From: Mucilaginibacter yixingensis
GTDB lineage: Bacteria; Bacteroidota; Bacteroidia; Sphingobacteriales; Sphingobacteriaceae
Assembly: GCF_041080815.1 (NCBI RefSeq)
Contig: NZ_CP160205.1
Span: forward strand, 1,736,001-1,800,000
Length of the DNA stretch: 64,000 nt
Reading direction: 5' to 3'
Shown here one piece after another: positions 1-9,386 of the stretch (positions are counted from its first letter, which is position 1; the number at the start of each line of letters is the position of its first letter). The notes beneath the pieces are model-generated. The model saw nothing but the letters and a program-made list of their open reading frames with translations. It was not told where the DNA came from and did no database searches. The position numbers and the translations under genes were made by a program.

Positions 1-3000
1 TTGATATAAGGGCTCTTGCTTAGAATGGTTATCTCCAGCGGGGTACCAATACGGTCTGTATGTACCTGGTACCACTCAAACTTTAAACCGGCAGGCAACA
101 GATGCCATTTACCGCCTGTTTTAGCCATAGCATAGTATGGCAGCTCATCGCCCGGCACGGTAGCCAGTGATGGACGCAGAATTTTTACCAAAGGCAGGGT
201 ATGACTGCTGGTATCGGATGTCCAGTGCTTGGTTACCTCATAAAAATCAGGTTTGTTGCGGCCCCAGATATCTTTTAAACCATCAAAGGTTACGCCTGAC
301 GCCGTTTGCTGGTCTTGCCAGTTACTCATCACCGCACCTGTATTTAATCCTTTAAATTGGAAGTAAAACTCCGGCTTAACGCTGCTGAAATAGTAAGGAA
401 CAGCCAGCTGTTTGATCAGGGTAGTATCTTTCAGCTTTTCCTTCCATACCAGGCCAAATGCATCAATCTGTGGCACCTGGTCATGCAGCTGGGCTACAAC
501 GGATGTAAGATCGCCGGTAACATTTACGTCTACGGTGACTGAGCGGCTCGGATCGATTTTTTTGATCTGTTCTACTATGTTTTTCAACCATAGCACATAC
601 GCCTGTCTGCGATAGAACAACTCTGGTTGTAAATAATCATTACCCAGTTGCTGTAGGGTAGGGCTGCCAATATTCCAGTATTTTATGGTTGCATTAGATT
701 TAAGGCTGTTTACCGTTTTGAGTATCTCACGGCCCAGTTTAGGCAAATAGTTGTTATTTGCTGTGAACACCACAGGCTCCGGAATATAGAAGCTGAAGCA
801 AACGTTCATGCCGGTTTCGCGGGCAGCCTGCAGGGTAATGTGGTCATAAATACCCGGTCCGTAAACTTTTACGGTGTTCAAACCCGCGGCACGCATATCT
901 TTAAAATCGGTGCTGATGGTTTGACGGGTAATCGCATAGGCATTACCATACCAGTTTTGTCCTTTGGCGTACAGCACACCACGTGCATCAGGCGCAAAGC
1001 CCGTTGCTGGTAATGGTTGAACAGCGGTTTGAGCCACCGCTACCGGTCCGCTCAGTTGTTCTTGCCGCTTGATATTTTGCGGCACAGGCAAGCTGTCCAG
1101 ATGCCAGTTAATAGCCGGAGCGCTGTAGTTAGGCACGGTCTTGTCAAACGCTGAGTTGAAGAATACCATGGCCTTAACCTCCGGAAAATCTTTTTTCACG
1201 CTTTGAATGCCTGCTTTTACCCACTCGTTTGCTGCCGGATCAGCACTGCCTGTTTCGGCAATCATTACCGGTAGATTAAAGTGATTAAGTTTTAACTCGT
1301 GGAAAGGCATGTATAGTTCTTTCAACGAATGCGAGCGTCGGTCGGTACGGAAATGCCCGTAGTTTAAGCCGGTAATACCAATCCAGTCTACATAAGCTCT
1401 GCCCGGGAAATAATCTTCTGCGGCTTCTGCTCTCCATGGGTTCCATACCCAGATCACGTTCCATGCACCATGTGCTACAAACAGATCATGCACGTATTTC
1501 CAGGCTGCCTTAAATTGCTCAGGTGTGTTATTGCCTGTTGCCGACCATGGGTAGAACGGATTATCAGCCTCGTGTGCAAAGCGTAAGAATACCGGGCGGT
1601 TCAGCGCTCTTAACTGTTTGGCAAAATTGGTGATATAAGCATCATACTGGCCGCTGGTTATCTTGGTAAATACGTGCTCATCGCGTTGTTTTTCAGAACC
1701 TTTAAACAGATTTTGCCAAGGCTCCCAGGTAATCATCGGTGTAGAATGATTGCTGTAGATGTTTTCCAGCAGCGGGGTAGGGAGCGCGCTCTGCGGCTGA
1801 TCGCCCCAAGGCAAATAGATCGATATGATATCGAAATTGGTTTTGCTGGCACGCTGTACGGCAGCAACCCTGTTCATATCTGTAAGTCCGTCATCAGCCT
1901 TGGCCGGCTCAAAAATACCGGTTAGCAATATGTCTTTATGATTAGGGCGAGCTGTAATGGTACCAATCTCATCAGCTTTGCGGCTTACATAAACAGCCAC
2001 ACATACCGATAAGATAATGAGCAATAAGCTAACACTGCGGATGCCTGAATATATTCTGCGTCTGAATAACCAGAATTTACGCTTAAACGCACCAATATTG
2101 CTGCTCACAGCAGAAAGCTTTTGGTGTTTCTTTTGATAAGACCGAACTTTTAACTGTTGACTGGCCATCAGCATAAACACCATGAAGAAACAGTTGATAC
2201 CGCAAATAGCGGCCATGGTGATGGTAAACGGATTCCAATCATGATATAAACCGTAACCAATGGCAGCTAACGACAAGCACAGCACAATGATGTTAGGCAG
2301 GTTGATGCCCAGACTTTGTTCTTCTGTGTCATCCTTTGGGGTAGGGATGTAAGGGACCTTTTTGCGGATGATGGTATATAGAAAACCAACAATAAACACC
2401 CACCAGGTACCAATAAGTAAGAGACCACCTATAATGTGAAAACCTCTTTCCTGCTCTTCCATTACCCATCGCTGTACGTAATGCCTGATGAGGATCACCG
2501 CCATAATAAATGGTAAGGTTACCACGGCAAATACCGAGAAATCCATCCGCAGGGGATAAACATCGCCAAACAGGGAGATAATCGGGATCAGGAAGTTAAG
2601 CAGATAGATAAAGCCCGACAGGTAAAACATCGGCACCAGGCCATAGTGCAGTTTTTGGCGCCAGGTAAACTTGCGGAACAGTGTTATATAAGAGGTAACC
2701 AGGAGCTCAAATACCCCGCGCGACCATTTTAGTTGTTGTTTGTAATAAGCCGAAAGCGTAGCGGGCACTAATCCGAGCGATAGCACCGCGGGTACATAAA
2801 TAGATTTCCAGCCGTGGGCATGCATTTGCATAGAGGTATGCATGTCCTCCGCCAAACCTGCCGCGTGACCGCCGATAGACTCCAACGCCTCGCGTCTGAA
2901 AGTACAGTTAGCACCGATGGCTTGTGCCGTACCGTAGGCGTTCATGGTCATCATCATTGGGCCGTAGTACTGGTACGTTTGCTGGGCTGCTCCCTTGGCT

Positions 3001-3608
3001 ATCCAACCCTGATCCTGATTAGAATAGGCTTGCACAACCTGCACGTAACCCACCTCCGGGTCATTAAAATGACTAACTATAGGGTCCAGGAAATTAGGGA
3101 AAGGCACGTGGTCAGGGTCAAGCACAACGCACAGATCACCTTTTGAGTGTTTCAGTGCATTGTTAATGTTGCCGGCTTTAGCGTTTATTTTATTGGTACG
3201 GGTAACGTGGTGCACACCCAGTTTTTGGCAAACGCCTTTCAGGTAGGCATCATCGGCCTCGTCGCACAAATAAGTTTCGTGCGGGTAGGTAATGGCTTGC
3301 AGGGCTTCCAGCGTTTCAACAATCATCTCATAAGGCTCACCAGCGCAAAAGGTGGTGAACATATCAACGGTAAAAGCTTTACCCGGAGGAGGTGTTTTGT
3401 TTATTTTGATGGTCCAGTAATGATACCACTCATACAATACTTTGCCAGCGGTGAAAACGAAGGTAACCACCAGCAGGTAATACAGCGGTCTGTAACCGTG
3501 TGCAGAAGAGCGGAAAAGCTCAAAAGCAAAAAATGCCATACAACCCAGGCCAATGATGATCATCAGGCGCAGGTTAATCAGTTGCTTCTTACTAGGAGGA
3601 GCTATCAT
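1..3608 (-). CDS. Membrane GT2 polysaccharide synthase fused to GH26-like hydrolase (partial, runs off left edge)
   Basis: The reading frame opens with ATG at 3608 and stays open to the left edge, giving about 1200 residues with the C-terminus missing. Residues about 12-60 hold two membrane segments. Residues about 75-300 form a cellulose-synthase-like family 2 glycosyltransferase: KAGNINNAL near 143-151, the DxD-type DPDH at 163-166, AED at 252-254, and QQLKW at 290-294 in place of the usual QxxRW. Five or six membrane segments follow (about 320-540). Residues about 555-830 resemble GH26: RFAHE with putative acid/base E679 and IAETGS with putative nucleophile E784. From about 880 a further TIM-barrel-like stretch begins. 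The likely role is making an extracellular beta-linked polysaccharide at the inner membrane and trimming it outside; the product is unknown. It starts one base after the stop of the upstream glycosidase gene, so they form an operon. Confidence 0.85.
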   Translation of the reverse strand, partial: MIAPPSKKQLINLRLMIIIGLGCMAFFAFELFRSSAHGYRPLYYLLVVTFVFTAGKVLYEWYHYWTIKINKTPPPGKAFTVDMFTTFCAGEPYEMIVETLEALQAITYPHETYLCDEADDAYLKGVCQKLGVHHVTRTNKINAKAGNINNALKHSKGDLCVVLDPDHVPFPNFLDPIVSHFNDPEVGYVQVVQAYSNQDQGWIAKGAAQQTYQYYGPMMMTMNAYGTAQAIGANCTFRREALESIGGHAAGLAEDMHTSMQMHAHGWKSIYVPAVLSLGLVPATLSAYYKQQLKWSRGVFELLVTSYITLFRKFTWRQKLHYGLVPMFYLSGFIYLLNFLIPIISLFGDVYPLRMDFSVFAVVTLPFIMAVILIRHYVQRWVMEEQERGFHIIGGLLLIGTWWVFIVGFLYTIIRKKVPYIPTPKDDTEEQSLGINLPNIIVLCLSLAAIGYGLYHDWNPFTITMAAICGINCFFMVFMLMASQQLKVRSYQKKHQKLSAVSSNIGAFKRKFWLFRRRIYSGIRSVSLLLIILSVCVAVYVSRKADEIGTITARPNHKDILLTGIFEPAKADDGLTDMNRVAAVQRASKTNFDIISIYLPWGDQPQSALPTPLLENIYSNHSTPMITWEPWQNLFKGSEKQRDEHVFTKITSGQYDAYITNFAKQLRALNRPVFLRFAHEADNPFYPWSATGNNTPEQFKAAWKYVHDLFVAHGAWNVIWVWNPWRAEAAEDYFPGRAYVDWIGITGLNYGHFRTDRRSHSLKELYMPFHELKLNHFNLPVMIAETGSADPAANEWVKAGIQSVKKDFPEVKAMVFFNSAFDKTVPNYSAPAINWHLDSLPVPQNIKRQEQLSGPVAVAQTAVQPLPATGFAPDARGVLYAKGQNWYGNAYAITRQTISTDFKDMRAAGLNTVKVYGPGIYDHITLQAARETGMNVCFSFYIPEPVVFTANNNYLPKLGREILKTVNSLKSNATIKYWNIGSPTLQQLGNDYLQPELFYRRQAYVLWLKNIVEQIKKIDPSRSVTVDVNVTGDLTSVVAQLHDQVPQIDAFGLVWKEKLKDTTLIKQLAVPYYFSSVKPEFYFQFKGLNTGAVMSNWQDQQTASGVTFDGLKDIWGRNKPDFYEVTKHWTSDTSSHTLPLVKILRPSLATVPGDELPYYAMAKTGGKWHLLPAGLKFEWYQVHTDRIGTPLEITILSKSPYI

Positions 3609-3609
3609 A

Positions 3610-4956
3610 CTACTTTTCAGCTATTACATAAAATGGCGTGTTGCAGGTAGCAAAGTAGCCGTTGTCATCACTAATGTTAACATAAACCCGGTACGGGCCT
3701 TCACGTTTAGGGGCGTGGAATGAAAAATGATCGCCGCTTTGACTGATGGTCAGCTCATCCAGCGTAGCACGTTTTTTCTGGTTATAGAAATGGAGCACGC
3801 GGAACCAATCCTCCGGCTGTACGTACCATTCATAATGTAAATGATTTTTGTCTGCACCGTTTTGCAGGTAAGCCTGTGCGTTAACAACAACGCCAGGATT
3901 ATACAGGATGTTGTCTCTGGCTCCTTTGCCGTCTACCAGCATGTAACGAACCTGGGGGGCTTCATGCTCGGGTTTATGGCCTGTCCACATGTATTGCATG
4001 GCATTTACCGCTTCTGATTTACGGCCATCTTTATCAAAAAGACTAAACCAGGTAGGTGTTGTTTCCTGCTTATAGCCCCAGTAAAACACCATCGATCCTA
4101 AAAAGCCGTCATTCTGTTTAGGCATGTATTGTTCATACAGCTGGCGGTATTGCTCGGCTTTTTTATCGCTGCTGGGCTCAATGTAGGCATTCCAGGCAGT
4201 GTGCTCATGAACCGGCCACGGGCCGTCAATACCCCATTCGGTAATCAAAAACGGACCTCTCCACCAGCGCTTAAAGTTATCAAGGTCTTTGGTCAGCTTC
4301 CGCAGATCGCTAAAAACGTTGAAGCATATAAAGTCAAAATGCGTCCAAAGTTTAATATTTACGAGATACTGTCGCTGGAAATTGATCAAGGTGGTAGTCA
4401 CCGGGTGATCAGGATCTTCGCGGTGAATCATGTCTATAAAGCGGTTAAGCACTTTATAGAATTTGAAGAACTGCGGCCTTACGGGGTAGGCCATCTCGTT
4501 ACCCAGACACCAGCACAATATAGCTTTGTTGCCCTGATATTTTTTGATAATGCTTTGATACCGGTTGTACAATGCTTCTACTTTAGCATCATTGTTATAA
4601 AAGGCATCCATGTTATCATTGTAAGGCATAAATAAGCCTACAACAACAGCTACATGGTTGCGTTCGGCCTCAGCAAGTAACGAATCAAGATTGGCGGTAT
4701 CCCACGTGCGGATGGTATTGCCACCTGCAGCATGCAATTCTGGTAAAAAGGTGCTGCCTGCAGCTCCTTTAACCAGGAAAGGCTTGCCAAAGCGGTAAAA
4801 GGAATAATGCCCGTTTTCAAAACGGATATACACCGCTTTATTGCTCGGGTTTTTAAATCTTGATGGATACGGATTCCATAAAATGAAAGCTACCGCTCCG
4901 CAAACAATGAGCAGGACAGTGGCTATTATGATGAGGTATTTAGAGCGCAAGTGCAA
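3610..4956 (-). CDS. Membrane-anchored GH2-like TIM-barrel glycosidase
   Basis: The 448-residue protein has one N-terminal membrane segment (about residues 8-28) and then a TIM-barrel domain like the catalytic domain of GH2/GH5 enzymes. CLGNEMAY (about 150-157) carries the putative acid/base Glu, and LITEWGIDG (about 238-246) the putative nucleophile Glu. A C-terminal beta-rich segment (about 335-448) looks like an accessory sandwich domain. No in-frame ATG precedes the membrane segment: the first codons available are TTG at 4956 or TTG at 4950, so a TTG start is inferred. The gene ends one base before the ATG of the GT2-GH26 synthase, which points to co-translation and a shared role in exopolysaccharide synthesis or processing. 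The substrate cannot be read from the sequence. Confidence 0.8.
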   Translation of the reverse strand: MHLRSKYLIIIATVLLIVCGAVAFILWNPYPSRFKNPSNKAVYIRFENGHYSFYRFGKPFLVKGAAGSTFLPELHAAGGNTIRTWDTANLDSLLAEAERNHVAVVVGLFMPYNDNMDAFYNNDAKVEALYNRYQSIIKKYQGNKAILCWCLGNEMAYPVRPQFFKFYKVLNRFIDMIHREDPDHPVTTTLINFQRQYLVNIKLWTHFDFICFNVFSDLRKLTKDLDNFKRWWRGPFLITEWGIDGPWPVHEHTAWNAYIEPSSDKKAEQYRQLYEQYMPKQNDGFLGSMVFYWGYKQETTPTWFSLFDKDGRKSEAVNAMQYMWTGHKPEHEAPQVRYMLVDGKGARDNILYNPGVVVNAQAYLQNGADKNHLHYEWYVQPEDWFRVLHFYNQKKRATLDELTISQSGDHFSFHAPKREGPYRVYVNISDDNGYFATCNTPFYVIAEK

Positions 4957-4983
4957 ATAGTATGGTTGCTGTAAAGTTAATTA

Positions 4984-5013
4984 ATAATATGCCCCCGGCA
5001 AGGGGCATATTAT
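4984..5013 (-). terminator. Hairpin downstream of the GH106 gene
   Basis: A perfect 12-bp stem (4984-4995 with 5002-5013) with a 6-nt loop lies 114 nt past the GH106 stop codon and about 30 nt before the TTG start of the next gene. The following minus-strand bases are A/T rich but not a clean T run, so it may be a second terminator or a 5'-leader structure of the glycosidase/synthase operon. Confidence 0.45.
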
Positions 5014-5100
5014 AATATTATTGCATGTTATTACAGCTGGTTTTGGTAACACGCTGTTGTTGAAGTATGGCTCGCACTGACTTTTATGTGCACTATAATT

Positions 5101-5143
5101 AAAAGTTATTGGATTGATGCCCGGCATCAATCTAATAACTTTT
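5101..5143 (-). terminator. Strong hairpin terminator overlapping the end of the GH106 gene
   Basis: A 20-bp stem with one mismatch (5101-5120 with 5124-5143) and a 3-nt loop ends in TTTT on the minus strand. Its upstream arm contains the last four codons (Lys-Leu-Leu-Asp) and the TGA stop of the GH106 gene, so the coding sequence is part of the terminator. Confidence 0.75.
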
Positions 5144-8100
5144 CAACTGCAGTGTGGATTACTACCGGGCCAACCAGGCCTGATGCCAATAACGGTGCAT
5201 CTTTACCATAATGTTTCCAGGTGGTGAAGGTTATGCGGCCGTCGTTTGGTTTGGGCTCGCCTTTAACATACCAGTCTGGGATGGTTTTGATGCCGCCGCG
5301 CTGATTGTTGCCCACTACCGTATATTCATAAGGATTAGGCAGTTGCTCGTCGCCTATTAACCTGTTAGGCCAAAGATTAGTTACTTTAATTTCCAGTTGA
5401 TTGGTTCCTTGTTTAATAAACCTGGCAATATCAGTTATAAAAGGTTGTTTCCACAATGTGGCTACCTGCTTGCCGTTAATAATTACCTCGGCAATTACTT
5501 CTACCTCGCCCAAATCAATAAAAACGCGTTGGTCTTTTTTAGGCAGGTCATTAATATGGAATTGATTGTGATAGCTTGCCGTTCCCGAAAAATATTTCAC
5601 CCCGTTTTCTGGATGTAAATGAAGCGACTGGAGTTTAGGCATCACGATAGACGCAGGTGCACCTAAATTGGGCGGGAAACTAACCTTCCACGGCTGGTTT
5701 GCAACTGGTGATGACGCAGTATTATTAATACTGATGCGTTCAGTTTTACCGTTATGCAGTTTAACGTCATAAGCGCCGTTTTTCCAGAACAAGAGGCCAT
5801 TGGTGTGTGCGCTGTTAAAGCTGATGGCAGGTTGCGTTGGCATTGGTCTGCTCTCTGCTAATTTGGCTATTTCATCGGGAGTTAAGGCTTTATTGTAAAG
5901 GTTTTTGCCAGATAGATCGCCCTCAAAAAAAGTCATTTCTTCGTCCAGGAACTCGTTGTAAATTCCCGGATGGACTTTCAATCCCGAAGATGCAGTGCCG
6001 GCATTTACCAGTTTACCGTTGATATAAACCGATGGGATGCCGTTTTGATATACCAACGCAATGTGCGTCCATCCAGAGAGGTAAACAGGTTTGGATAGCA
6101 CCTCATCCATGTTTCGGCCGCCGCTGCGTTCATACACCACAAAGCCGTTACGGCCAGCGGTCATACCGCATACAGCGTGGCCTTCGCCGTAAAGTTTTGA
6201 GCCATCCTGCGAAGCAGAGAATACGGCGCTTGTGCCTTTAAATTTCTGGAGCGTGTTATTAGGGTCATTAGGTACCACCACATCGCACTCCGGCTTGATC
6301 CAGGCTACCATCGAGAAGGTGTCGAACAGCTCAGCATGGTTTGCAGGTGTAAGCTGTTTGGGACTTGCGAAGCTTACCAACGATGCAGTTTGATTGCTAA
6401 CCGACAGTAGCGTGTTATTTGCAGCCGCTTTTTTGCTGAAAACAATAAATACCGAGCCCGACGGATCAAATTGTAAAGGGATTTTAATAAAACCGTTTCC
6501 GGTTTCATAGGCAGTTATTTTGTGCATGGTGCCGGTATCTGCATCCCAAAGCTCAGGTACCAGTCCGCTTACCCTGAAGGTACAAACAGCGTTTTCCTCA
6601 CGACGGCGGCCATTTGCTACAAAATATACTTCGGTATTATTAATACTGCGGTGGATATAATTAATACAAGGATCGGTAGTTGGCGTGCTGCAGCTAAAAT
6701 CAGGCGCGATGGATAAATCAGTTAATACCGATTTAAGCAGATGTCCCCAGAAAATTTTGCCTTTTCCAAAACTGCGCGAGGTGGTTGTTTTACCATCAAA
6801 ATCACCCCAAAGTGCTGCTGTAATTTGTGCGAATTTCTCTTTATTGTCGCCTAACCCGGTAGGGCGTAATGGTTTGCGGCCATAAATTACCAGCCCCTGT
6901 TGCACCAGTTCATGCAGGCGTTCGGCAACGTTTAGCGGCATGCTGTTACGGTCTGGTAAAATTAACATGCGATAACTCATGCCATCGGGCAGCATAATGC
7001 GGCCATTTTTTACGCTCACTTGTTTCAGCAACGATTCTGTGTTGATGTAGTCAAAATCATACCCGGCCGGTGGTTCAGGCGATGGGGAAGGACGGTTGGA
7101 CAGATCTTGCCCCGGCGCATCGGCATTGGTATAATACAACAAATCGGCATTAAATAAGCCTTGCTGCAGGACGTGCTGACAGCGGGCCACATAATTTAGC
7201 CAAGCTTTGCCCGGTTTCCACCAGGTGATGGTACGGTCAAAGTGGATGCCCCAGGGGCCCATGGTCATGCCAGGTACTACGTCTGGGTGTGGTTGGTGCG
7301 CAAAGCGGTGGAAGATAAAGCGATTCAGCCCTTTGGTGTACATTAAATCGCCATAGGCTTTTAATGCAAACGGATACTCCTGCCATTTAGAGAACATGGC
7401 ATAACCGGTAAATGATTCGGCGCCCACAATCTTTCGTCCGTTAACATGCTGTACCGAAGCAGCTAGTTTAACCGAATGACGGTACTGGAAGGTGCGCACC
7501 CAAAACTCGCCCATGTTTACGTCCATCCTTGAGCCTGCTTGTAACTCATCAAACGGCCCGCCATTGTAAGGCTCAGTATAAGATAGGAAGCCGTTTTCAT
7601 GGCAGCGCTCGGTGCATCGGCCGTAATAGTTGTCGGCCATCAGATCGGCCTGTACGCGGCGGAAATCCCAGAGGAAACGCTCCGTATCTTCAGCAGAACC
7701 AACGGCGCGGCCGGTTAAGGCCGGCAAATATTTGGTAATATCGTAACCGCGGTTGGCTTTAAATTCTTTTTCGAAACCTTTGGTCCAGTTCTGGAAACCA
7801 ACTTCATAGCTGTCTATCAGTACGCCAATGGTGCTTTTATCTGCTATCTGCTGAAAGGCTGGCAGCAGGTGCTCAAACATTTTATCAAAGTGATAGTCAA
7901 ATGCGGCTTTGCTGTACTTGTCGCATTCCAAACCCTCGCCCGTTGTTGGTGCCGATTTATTGAAGCGGCCGGTAGGAGTGTGGCCCATGCGTAAAACGGT
8001 CCAGGTACCTTCGGGCGCGTCCCAGTTCAGCTGGCCGTTTTTATCCATAAAGGCCGAAATATCAATTACCTTCTCGGGATCAATAATGTCATTTTCAGGT

Positions 8101-9152
8101 ATATGTGATATATTATCGTCAGGCACATCAAACTCACGTGCAGACCGCATGGGGCCATAATTGGCTTTGTCTTCCCATTCTTCAATCCGTTTGGTAGTAA
8201 AAAGCTGCAGTTGACTAACATGAGCCTCGCCATTAAAAGTCAGCTTAACATACCTCACGTTAACCGGTGCGAAAATACCCGAGCCCGGGGTTTCTGCCCC
8301 AACGCTGTGCATGGTGTCTACCTCTTTGTACTGCTGCCCATCATTTGAAACCTCTACAATTACAGGGTCAGGCGGGAACTGCTTGCCAACGGCTGTAGGC
8401 TTTTGTACATCGGCATAAACAAAAACAGAAGAAACATCCAACGGTTCAGAAAACTCCAGCAGCATATAGCCTGGTTTGCCGGACGCCCATGGCAGCACAA
8501 CCGGTTTCTGGGCGTTGCCATGAACAATAGACAGTATATCGACATCGCCTGCAGATGAACTTATTTTAGTTAGATGTTTATACCATTCCTGGCGTTCGTT
8601 AGCTAACGAGGGGTAGGCAATTACAAAAGTGTCCTGGTAATAATTAAGTCGTTTCAATGGTTCAGGCAAAGTAACCGATACCTTTTTGCCGCCAGTTACA
8701 ATAGTTTCTGTAAGCGTTACCTTTTGCATAGACAGCTCAGGCGTAATCCATGGGCCACCACTTGATGACCAGCCCGGACAGTTATGCATTTGGTATTGTA
8801 ACCCCAGTCGGTTGGCTTCGCTGATGGCGTGTTTGGTTAGTTCCAGCCACTTAGGGCTCAGGTACTCAATTGGTCCTTTGGGGATGCCTGTACCTGCGTT
8901 GAAGTTTTGGAAGCCGCCCAGGCCAATCTCTTTCATTGCTTCCAAATCAAGGGTGATGCCTTTTTTGGTGATATGCCCATTCATCCAGTGCCACCAGGTA
9001 AAGGCGTGGGCGTTTTGCGGAGGATTAGCAAAGCTGAGCGCCAGATCATCCGGCGCGGTATTATTTGTTAAAGCATGCACAATGCCGGTTGGGGTAATTA
9101 ACGTTACCATACCAGCGGCAGCACTTGTTTTCAGGAATTTACGGCGGTCCAT
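5127..9152 (-). CDS. GH106 family alpha-L-rhamnosidase-type enzyme with inserted LamG-like module
   Basis: The start chosen is the ATG at 9152, which gives MDRRKFLKTS, a twin-arginine-like export signal; an ATG 51 bases upstream would put 17 non-signal residues before it. The protein is about 1341 residues, in the upper range for GH106. The N-terminal part carries family hallmarks: FTWWHWMNG near 51-59, GIGGF-like LGGFQNF, and HNCPGWSSSGGPW near 118-130. Candidate catalytic glutamates lie in DSYEVG (about 447) and VGAESF (about 577). Residues about 940-1085 form a concanavalin/LamG-like insert. A C-terminal sugar-binding beta-sandwich ends the protein. GH106 enzymes remove alpha-L-rhamnose from pectins such as rhamnogalacturonan. 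Substrate specificity here is inferred from the family only. It is transcribed away from ppnP and has its own terminator. Confidence 0.88.
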   Translation of the reverse strand: MDRRKFLKTSAAAGMVTLITPTGIVHALTNNTAPDDLALSFANPPQNAHAFTWWHWMNGHITKKGITLDLEAMKEIGLGGFQNFNAGTGIPKGPIEYLSPKWLELTKHAISEANRLGLQYQMHNCPGWSSSGGPWITPELSMQKVTLTETIVTGGKKVSVTLPEPLKRLNYYQDTFVIAYPSLANERQEWYKHLTKISSSAGDVDILSIVHGNAQKPVVLPWASGKPGYMLLEFSEPLDVSSVFVYADVQKPTAVGKQFPPDPVIVEVSNDGQQYKEVDTMHSVGAETPGSGIFAPVNVRYVKLTFNGEAHVSQLQLFTTKRIEEWEDKANYGPMRSAREFDVPDDNISHIPENDIIDPEKVIDISAFMDKNGQLNWDAPEGTWTVLRMGHTPTGRFNKSAPTTGEGLECDKYSKAAFDYHFDKMFEHLLPAFQQIADKSTIGVLIDSYEVGFQNWTKGFEKEFKANRGYDITKYLPALTGRAVGSAEDTERFLWDFRRVQADLMADNYYGRCTERCHENGFLSYTEPYNGGPFDELQAGSRMDVNMGEFWVRTFQYRHSVKLAASVQHVNGRKIVGAESFTGYAMFSKWQEYPFALKAYGDLMYTKGLNRFIFHRFAHQPHPDVVPGMTMGPWGIHFDRTITWWKPGKAWLNYVARCQHVLQQGLFNADLLYYTNADAPGQDLSNRPSPSPEPPAGYDFDYINTESLLKQVSVKNGRIMLPDGMSYRMLILPDRNSMPLNVAERLHELVQQGLVIYGRKPLRPTGLGDNKEKFAQITAALWGDFDGKTTTSRSFGKGKIFWGHLLKSVLTDLSIAPDFSCSTPTTDPCINYIHRSINNTEVYFVANGRRREENAVCTFRVSGLVPELWDADTGTMHKITAYETGNGFIKIPLQFDPSGSVFIVFSKKAAANNTLLSVSNQTASLVSFASPKQLTPANHAELFDTFSMVAWIKPECDVVVPNDPNNTLQKFKGTSAVFSASQDGSKLYGEGHAVCGMTAGRNGFVVYERSGGRNMDEVLSKPVYLSGWTHIALVYQNGIPSVYINGKLVNAGTASSGLKVHPGIYNEFLDEEMTFFEGDLSGKNLYNKALTPDEIAKLAESRPMPTQPAISFNSAHTNGLLFWKNGAYDVKLHNGKTERISINNTASSPVANQPWKVSFPPNLGAPASIVMPKLQSLHLHPENGVKYFSGTASYHNQFHINDLPKKDQRVFIDLGEVEVIAEVIINGKQVATLWKQPFITDIARFIKQGTNQLEIKVTNLWPNRLIGDEQLPNPYEYTVVGNNQRGGIKTIPDWYVKGEPKPNDGRITFTTWKHYGKDAPLLASGLVGPVVIHTAVEKLLD

Positions 9153-9308
9153 AATTGAGGGTTTAGAACAGTTGAATGTATATATTTTCTGGCACCAGTA
9201 CAATTATCTGCTAAAAGTAATGGCTATTTTACAGAAAGGGGTGCCTGCCAAAAGGCATCAGTGCGGCAGCATTGCCTTATGATAGATAGTGTTATGAAAT
9301 ATCGCATG

Positions 9309-9336
9309 TGATTACGAAATTGCGCCTCCGTAATCA
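9309..9336. promoter_or_regulatory. Inverted repeat in the ppnP / GH106 divergent intergenic region
   Basis: TGATTACG and CGTAATCA form an 8-bp inverted repeat separated by 12 bp, between the divergent GH106 (start 9152) and ppnP (start 9387) genes. It could be a dimeric regulator site. No clear TTTG / TAnnTTTG promoter pair was seen in the 234-base gap. Confidence 0.25.
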
Positions 9337-9386
9337 GACCGCTATGGGCTGACTAATTAAATTGCTAAAAAATAGATACTACTAAT

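Noticed and set aside
167..615. Short plus-strand open frames near the left edge
   Set aside because: They are shadows of the partial synthase gene that runs off the left edge on the minus strand.
2814..3650. Plus-strand open frames at 2814-3146 and 3147-3650
   Set aside because: They lie opposite the GT2-GH26 gene, whose motifs are clear on the minus strand. No signal or family pattern is seen on the plus strand.
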